From: Syncephalastrum monosporum B8922
Taxonomy: Eukaryota; Mucoromycota; Mucoromycetes; Mucorales; Syncephalastraceae
Reading direction: 5' to 3'
Assembly: GCA_000697355.1 (NCBI GenBank)
Contig: JNEN01001182.1
Span: 62,001-126,000, forward strand
DNA: 64,000 bases
Shown: in pieces, positions 58,024 through 64,000 of the stretch
How the letters are laid out: each line of letters opens with the position of its first letter
Position numbering within the stretch: position 1 is the first letter of the stretch
Notes under the pieces: generated by a model
The model's database searches: none
What the model was told of the DNA's origin: nothing
The model's input: the letters and a program-made list of their open reading frames with translations, nothing else
Made by a program: the position numbers and the translations under genes

Positions 58024-59846
58024 TTTCTGTCATTTCTTGCTGGTAGAGAGGAGAGACTCGCGGATGCCATCCAACGTATTCTTGCGCAATGCTTCTCGCT
58101 ATCCATTTGTAGATCTCTGTACACATAATACCATTTGAAATTTATAAACGTTGTAGCATACATACCAATTAACAAGGTGCATTTTGAGGCCTGGGTACTT
58201 ATTAAATGGTAACCACAGGAGATGCTTTTGGTGGATATCGTTCCTGCTTCATTTACTCTGCGAGAAGACACCATAAACACACGCATATTCGTCGGGAGAG
58301 CGCAATATATATATATATATATATATATATATTCGTAAACATGCTACATTGTCCTGTTATTAGCGACATCCAAGTAACCATATCAGATACTTTATATTAT
58401 ATGTGTATCACTGACAGGGACACAGAAATAGTCGGGCGCAAGCATCGGACTGAATGGCAAGCGAGTACGAGGGAACAACCACAACAAAATTACTACACAG
58501 ACAAACACACGGGGACATGCGTACAAATAGGTATGTCATTGACTGTACTTGCACAATCATCTCAATGCTCATCAGGCATATTTCTTCATTGATAGTGCAC
58601 AGAAACGAATCCAAAAGCACCACTACATTCGGCGTGAAATATTTCTATATTCCACATATCGTGGATTCCGACATGCGGCAACTCTAATTACGACATGGCT
58701 ATGGTGCTCAGGACAAGAGATAAAGATGGCGACGAGCTGCTCTGCGAGCTTGACCATCGCGACCTATTCTTTATACGCGGCGACATATCCATGCCTTGCT
58801 CTGGTTGCTCTCTTCTCAATTATTCTATTGAGAACCCCTTGGAACGGAAGCACCTCTGAAAAGATAAAGCGCACCGCACTTGGCATGGCAAAGATATTAT
58901 TTGGTTTCCATAAAACATGTACCATATCTAATTTCGGTGCTCCTGTACATACTGTGGGCGATAGCTCTCTAGCTACATGCGTTCCGAGCTCGAAGCTATG
59001 CTCTGCTTGGGTGGACTCACTGCTCTCTGGATCGAACTTCCGCTGCTCTACTCGTCTCGGCTGACTGCAACAACGAAAAAAAAAAAACAAAGACCACAAA
59101 AATTACGTCGTTCGGCCCAGATAGTACATGGTAAGCAATTATGACTGCTCAATTACGTAGTCATTCACTAGATCCATCACTGTTCAACGTCTTGGTTAGG
59201 TCACCGAACAAGGTAGACGGACACATACATGAGAAGTCCTTTTCTACGAAGATCTATTGCCCTGCAAACCAGTAGGCATATTCAAAACAGAATCTTACTT
59301 GATATGCTTCCACAGGCATAAGCTATCAGCGAATGCACACGCAGCACTAGCAAGAGAAAGAGCAAACCCGTTGCACGATGCGATTCCCAGCGGACGTACT
59401 AGTTCATTTGAGCAACATGGCCTATAGCTCCTTATACAAATAAGAATAAAAAAGCAGCCCATACATAACTGACATGCAATGGACTTTGGCATTACATATA
59501 GACTGCCGGTGGTGTGTACACTACATCCAGCTCATATATCACAAATTCATCAGATAGATTTGTATACGCAGAGACATGCATGAGGTGGTGATGTTTAGCA
59601 AAAATACAACACGGTATGCACTTGAATAGCACATAGAATGGCACATTTTAAAATGACACGAGATGCTGGAGCCTATGTAGAGCCGCATAGAATTCATATC
59701 ATGTATTGATTATACCAAGGAACGTACGTCATGATGCATCCAGGCTCATGTTCCCAGAAACAGTTGTCGGGGCGTGATTCTGGAAAAGGCAAGAGCGCGC
59801 AATCGTACGCGCACGCAGTCGACGATATTCTCACTCTTTTTGCATA
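58024..59846. other. 1.8 kb gene-poor region with TA repeat
   Basis: Contains a (TA)n run near 58304-58331. Several frames of about 60-170 codons occur without a recognisable product. It must hold the promoter of the Doa1 gene at its right end. Confidence 0.45.
58304..58331 (+). repeat. TA dinucleotide microsatellite
   Basis: About 14 TA units in intergenic DNA between the permease and Doa1 genes. Confidence 0.85.
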
Positions 59847-62796
59847 ATGACGATTGCCTACAAGTTAGAAACCTCTTTACTTGCACATTCGGCCGATGTA
59901 CAGTACTTCAGTGAAGCAGAAGCATAGGAAGGGAGCTAATATAGCCATAGGTACGCGCAGTGAGCGCCCTTGCAGACGACCTCATAGTCTCAGCAGGCCG
60001 TGATAAGACAGTCCGGTCCTGGCGACGCGTGGGCCCACACGAATTCACTCTCGAGCACGTCTTTCAAGGCCACGACCACTACGTTAATGCACTTGCTACC
60101 ATTCCACCATCCCCCTCTCATCCCAATGGTAGACATGTGACATAGAAAATAGACAGCAACATACTCACAAGGCCTCGTTAGGGCTCATCGTGTCGAGTGG
60201 ATCGGACAAACTCATCAACGTGTATGATCCCGCGCAGCCGGACAGCCCACTTTATACCTTGGTGGGGCATACCGAGAATGTCTGTGCTCTGGCTGTTACC
60301 CCGGCTGGTCACATCGTCTCGGGTTCCTGGGACAAGTAAGTTCATATGGTAGAGTGTTGCCTTGTTTCCGCTGAAACATGAGCGTAGAAAGGTCATTGTA
60401 TGGAAGGATTTCCAGCAAGCCTACACCTTGGAGGGGCACTCGGCTGCGGTATGGGCTGTTCTCGCTGTGGATGATGATACCATTATCACCGGTGCAGCCG
60501 ACAAGACGATCCGCATCTGGCGCGCCGGCAAGCCAGCCAATGTTCTTAACGGACATCAGGATGCCGTGCGTGGGATGGCCTTGATCCCCGGCACTGGCTT
60601 TGTCTCGTGTTCTAACGACAGGTACCAGAGAAAGTTTCAAGAAAAGAGGAACGAGGCTAATTTGAATATCTTGCATAGTACATTGCGTGTCTGGACCTTT
60701 GACGGCAACTGCATTCAAACGCTCGATGGCCACACCTCATTCGTTTACAGTGTTTCGGTGTTGCCCTCGGGAGAATTTGTCTCTGCGGGCGAGGACCGTA
60801 CTGTCCGTGTATGGAAGGATGGCCAGCTGATCCAGACCATCCAACAACCCTGCGTGTCGGTGTGGGCCGTGTCGCCTTTGCCCAACAATGACATCGTGGT
60901 CGGCGGCAGTGACAATGCAGTGCGCGTGTTTACGCGTGCAGACGAACGCGCAGCCGATGCAGAGACACAGAAGCAGTTTGACGAACTCGTCGCAAGCCAG
61001 GCCATTCCTGCGTAAGTCATAAAAGTCTTTGTGTATATTATCTAACTTGACGCAGCAACCAACTGGGTGACGTGAACAAGGAAAAGCTGGCTGGACCCGA
61101 AGCACTGCAGCAACCCGGCAAAAAGGAGGGCCAGGTCATCATGATCAACGCAGGCAATACAGTGGAAGCCCACCAGTGGAGCGCTGCATCTCAGTCGTGG
61201 CAAAAGATTGGCGACGTCGTCGGTGGTGTGGGCTCGGGCAGCAAGACATTGTTTGAGGGCAAGGAGTACGACTATGTATTTGATATCGACATTGGAAATG
61301 GACCTGGCGGCATGCTCAAGCTTCCCTTCAACGTGACAGGTAGAAGATAAAAACTTAGGAAAGGAAACGGAAGGAAAAGCTCACCATGCAAATATAGACA
61401 ATCCGTACGATGCGGCTCAAAAGTTCATTTGGCGGCACGAGCTGCCGCAAATGTATCTCGATGAGATTGCCAACTTTATTACGAAGAATGCGCAGGGTGT
61501 CGAGCTGGGCGCATCGACTCAGCAATACCAAGATCCTTTTACCGGTAAGTTCTGAAAACAAACAGGCGGGTCAATCTGACAGGATACCAGGTGCCGGTCG
61601 ATATGTGCCAGGCCAGCAGCAGAGCGGTAGCACAGGCCCTTCGTCTCAGTTCATGGATCCATACACAGGTAAAATCCATGTCTGCTTTGATTATCAAAAT
61701 AACGCCATCGTATAGGTGCCGGCGGTTACCATGGCGCTGGCCAAACTACCCCTTCCAACCGGCCTGCCCCTGCGGCACCTAGCAAGAAGATTCTTCCTTT
61801 GGTAAGGGCGAGCTCTATATGAAATTAAACTACCAACACAGAAAAACCTATAGACAACCTATCTGTCACTGAAGCAAGCCAGCCTGGACCCTCTCCTGAA
61901 CAAACTAACTTCGCTCAACGGCGAAGCAGGCGCAACTGCGCTGTCAGACGATGAACTCAGTCATATCAGTGCATTGATTCAATACCTTAAGAATCCGTCG
62001 CAGGGATCGGCCGACAAGGCAGGTGTATCCGCTGCGGCCAAGATCGTGTCGACCTGGCCGACCAACAAACGCTTCCCGGCCCTTGATGTGCTTCGCCTCG
62101 TGGCACTCTATGCTCCTCAGACCTTGGAGATCCCCATCCCGTTCTTCATCGAGGCGGCCGGTCTCGGCCAAGCTGTAGACAAGGTAGCCGAAACGAACGC
62201 AATGCTGGCGTACCGTGGCCTGGCGAACATGCTATACACGCCTGAGGGCCGAGAGCTCTGCGCACCCTACAAGGCCCAATTGGCCCAGACATTGCATCCC
62301 AACGTGGCCGCCTATAACGGCAAACCTGCGCGCCTGGCGATCGTGACTCTGGCTGTCAAGTAAGCGAGAAAAAAAAAGAAAAGGAAGTAAGAGGACAAGA
62401 GTACTGACGGGTTGACAGTTTGGCGGTGTACCTGACGCAGGAGAGTCCGGACGAGGAGATCGAAATGGGATTAGCTGATTCGCTGCTCGCATTGATTAAG
62501 ACGGAGCAGGATGAAGAGAACATCTATCGTGCTGCAGTTGCCCTGGGCACCTTGGTAATATGCTACTGTATAACTTATGGCACAGATCACTCATGATATG
62601 TATTAGGTAAACCGATCCGAATCGTGCCGAGAAGCAGCCAAGATCATGGATGCCAAGGTGGAATTGGAAAAGATCAAGAGCAAGCACAGCGCAGAACGAG
62701 TGCAGCGTGTTATCGGTAAAGATTTCTTTTTTGCCACGAGTGTTCTTATCTGATTATTTTTTCTATACAGATGAAATCCGACCACTTTTGGCATAG
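59847..62796 (+). CDS. DOA1: Doa1/Ufd3/PLAA ubiquitin-binding WD40 protein
   Basis: Cdc48 cofactor that binds ubiquitin and controls ubiquitin recycling and sorting. Exons: 59847-59897, 59951-60128, 60182-60335, 60388-60621, 60679-61011, 61056-61339, 61398-61544, 61591-61668, 61716-61801, 61854-62359, 62419-62554, 62607-62715 and a 26-nt last exon 62771-62796, giving 773 aa. Domains in order: WD40 propeller, residues about 1-300 (VSAGRDKTVRSW, IVSSGSDKLINVYD, ITGAADKTIRIWRAG, SAGEDRTVRVWKDG); PFU, about 350-450 (VEAHQWSAASQSWQKIGDVV, GKEYDYVFDIDIGNG, NPYDAAQKFIWRHELPQMYL); a Gly/Gln-rich linker; and PUL, about 515-773 (FPALDVLRLVALYAPQ, NMLYTPEGREL, AALGTLV-like ending with EIRPLLA). All phases join. 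Orthology is firm. Confidence 0.95.
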
Positions 62797-63064
62797 AAAA
62801 AAAAAACGATACATGCTGCCGTTTTCAATGACTGCAGGCCAAACATCAGCTTACCTCCTCAGTCAAATAGTCTTATATCAAATTCATAAAGAAGGGAAAA
62901 ATATAGTACTGTGCCTGCCTCTGCATGGTCAATGTAGATGTTTACAAGGGGCGGGGAGATTATGCATTTTGAATTTGGCAGGAGTGCAGGACGCTGAAGG
63001 TCAATTGCGGCCCTGGGATTTTTGACCGACCTTTTTTTTTTTCCTTCCTCCGTCAAAAAGGCGA

Positions 63065-64000
63065 ATGCAGTCGAACAGGACGGGCGAGGAGGTGTCCCGG
63101 AAGCGACAACGCAAATCCGACAAGTATGAGCGCAAGCTGCGCAAAACCAAGGCCAAGGCACGATCCGGTAAACCTTTTTTTTCTTTTATTGGCCCATTAC
63201 TGCATTCTGACATAGACCACCAGAACTCGATCGATTCGACTGGAATAAATGGCAATTCGCCAAACAATCTTACTGGATCAATTCGGGTGTGGATCGTGTG
63301 CCTCGGATCGATTACCGGACCACGTCCAAAGCCGAATTTATCGAAAAGTACGAGTCCAAGGGCCTTCCGGTGGTTATGACCCATGTCACTGACACCTGGC
63401 GGGCTCAGCACTCTTGGAACTACGACGTAAGGGAAGCCTTGTTCAGCCATCAAGTGTTCTAATGATAGAGGACAGTACTTTATGAAACGATACGGCTCGC
63501 ACATGTTCAAGGTCGGCGAAGACGACGACGAAAACAATGTGTACATGAAGATGAAGCACTTTTTGCGTTACTCGGATGGTGAGGGTCAACAAGACGACTC
63601 GCCCCTCTACATTTTTGACAGCGGATTTCATCGCGACCGGCGAAAGCGCAAAACACCGGATCAGCCCAACCGACTGCTTGAGGACTATGAGGTGCCCTCT
63701 TACTTTGACGATGATCTTTTCCAGCTCACCGGTGAGCGTCGTCGGCCACCGCATCGCTGGATCGTTATTGGCGGCGCACGGAGTGGTACGGGGTAAGTTG
63801 AACGAATGGATAAGCTTCATTTGGCAGGTGGCCTGACAATTTCCAAAGAATTCATACAGACCCGCTTGGCACGTCGGCGTGGAACGCGCTGCTTCGAGGC
63901 CACAAGCGATGGGCCATGTTTCCACCTGGTACTCCCAAAAACATCGTTGACCCGCCCATGAAACCCTACGATCGCGAGGCCGTATCCTGGTTCAGCCAGG
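63065..64000 (+). CDS. JMJD6-type JmjC dioxygenase, 3' end beyond the window
   Basis: Iron- and 2-oxoglutarate-dependent oxygenase of the JMJD6 group (lysyl hydroxylase or arginine demethylase activities reported for animals). Exons 63065-63167, 63224-63426, 63476-63792 and 63849 to the right edge. N-terminal region is Lys/Arg-rich (RKRQRKSDKYERKLRKTKAK). Family segments: DRFDWNKWQFAKQSYWINSG, SKAEFIEKYESKGLPVV, YFMKRYGSHMFKVGED, VPSYFDDDLFQLTGE, then HRWIVIGGARSGTG joined to IHTDPLGTSAWNALLRGHKR, which holds the HxD metal motif. The distal His and the C-terminal part lie past base 64000. Start is the first ATG after the Doa1 stop, 269 bp away. Family is firm. Confidence 0.9.

Noticed and set aside
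58549..59099. Overlapping 110-170-codon frames on both strands after the permease
   Set aside because: No recognisable domain on either strand and no splice-supported extension.

Overview
This 64 kb window is fungal nuclear DNA. Protein-coding genes carry many short (about 45-100 nt) GT-AG introns, and several families are fungus-specific: a Sho1-type osmosensor, the DASH subunit Dad2, a copper-fist regulator, an Spt23/Mga2 factor and a GPI-type chitin deacetylase. Gene content and intron style suggest an early-diverging filamentous fungus, most likely Mucoromycota/Mucorales. That placement is inference from remembered family resemblance, not from a search.

Layout, left to right: arrestin-like trafficking adaptor (minus, cut by the left edge); Set9/Suv4-20 histone methyltransferase (plus); secreted double-psi-barrel protein (minus); mitochondrial thiamine-pyrophosphate carrier (plus); Slt2-like MAP kinase (minus); MFSD10-like MFS transporter (plus); Sho1 (minus); ribosomal protein S29 (minus). 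A 3.9 kb gene-poor stretch follows, holding a tandem array of CRE/CCAAT motifs, then a copper-fist factor (plus) and a decayed Fanzor/TnpB-like remnant (minus). Next come an Asteroid-family nuclease (minus), a possible small membrane protein (minus), a PHO80/Pcl cyclin (plus), an Spt23/Mga2 factor (minus), ATP synthase alpha (plus), MIX23 (minus), CSN6 (plus), an AAAP amino-acid transporter (minus), chitin deacetylase (minus), Dad2 (minus), Brf1 (plus), a DUF1279/FAM210-like mitochondrial protein (plus), an AAT-type amino-acid permease with 15 exons (plus), Doa1/PLAA (plus) and a JMJD6-type dioxygenase cut by the right edge (plus).

The genes are mostly unrelated housekeeping and regulatory genes, with no operon or biosynthetic cluster. 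Loose themes are stress signalling and the wall (Sho1, Slt2-like kinase, chitin deacetylase), chromatin and transcription (Set9, JMJD6, Brf1, Spt23/Mga2), mitochondria (TPC1, ATP1, MIX23, DUF1279), amino-acid uptake and ubiquitin/COP9 biology. MIX23 and CSN6 are divergent with only about 140 bp between starts.

Exon models were built by hand from splice signals, reading frame and family conservation. Each complete multi-exon model sums to a multiple of three. The most unusual observations are: repeated use of GC-AG introns (four required by frame, one optional); an ATP1 intron flanked by 33/34-bp direct repeats of coding sequence with no usable AG acceptor; a frameshifted Fanzor-like remnant; and the CRE/CCAAT repeat array. 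No CRISPR array, rRNA or convincing tRNA was seen.
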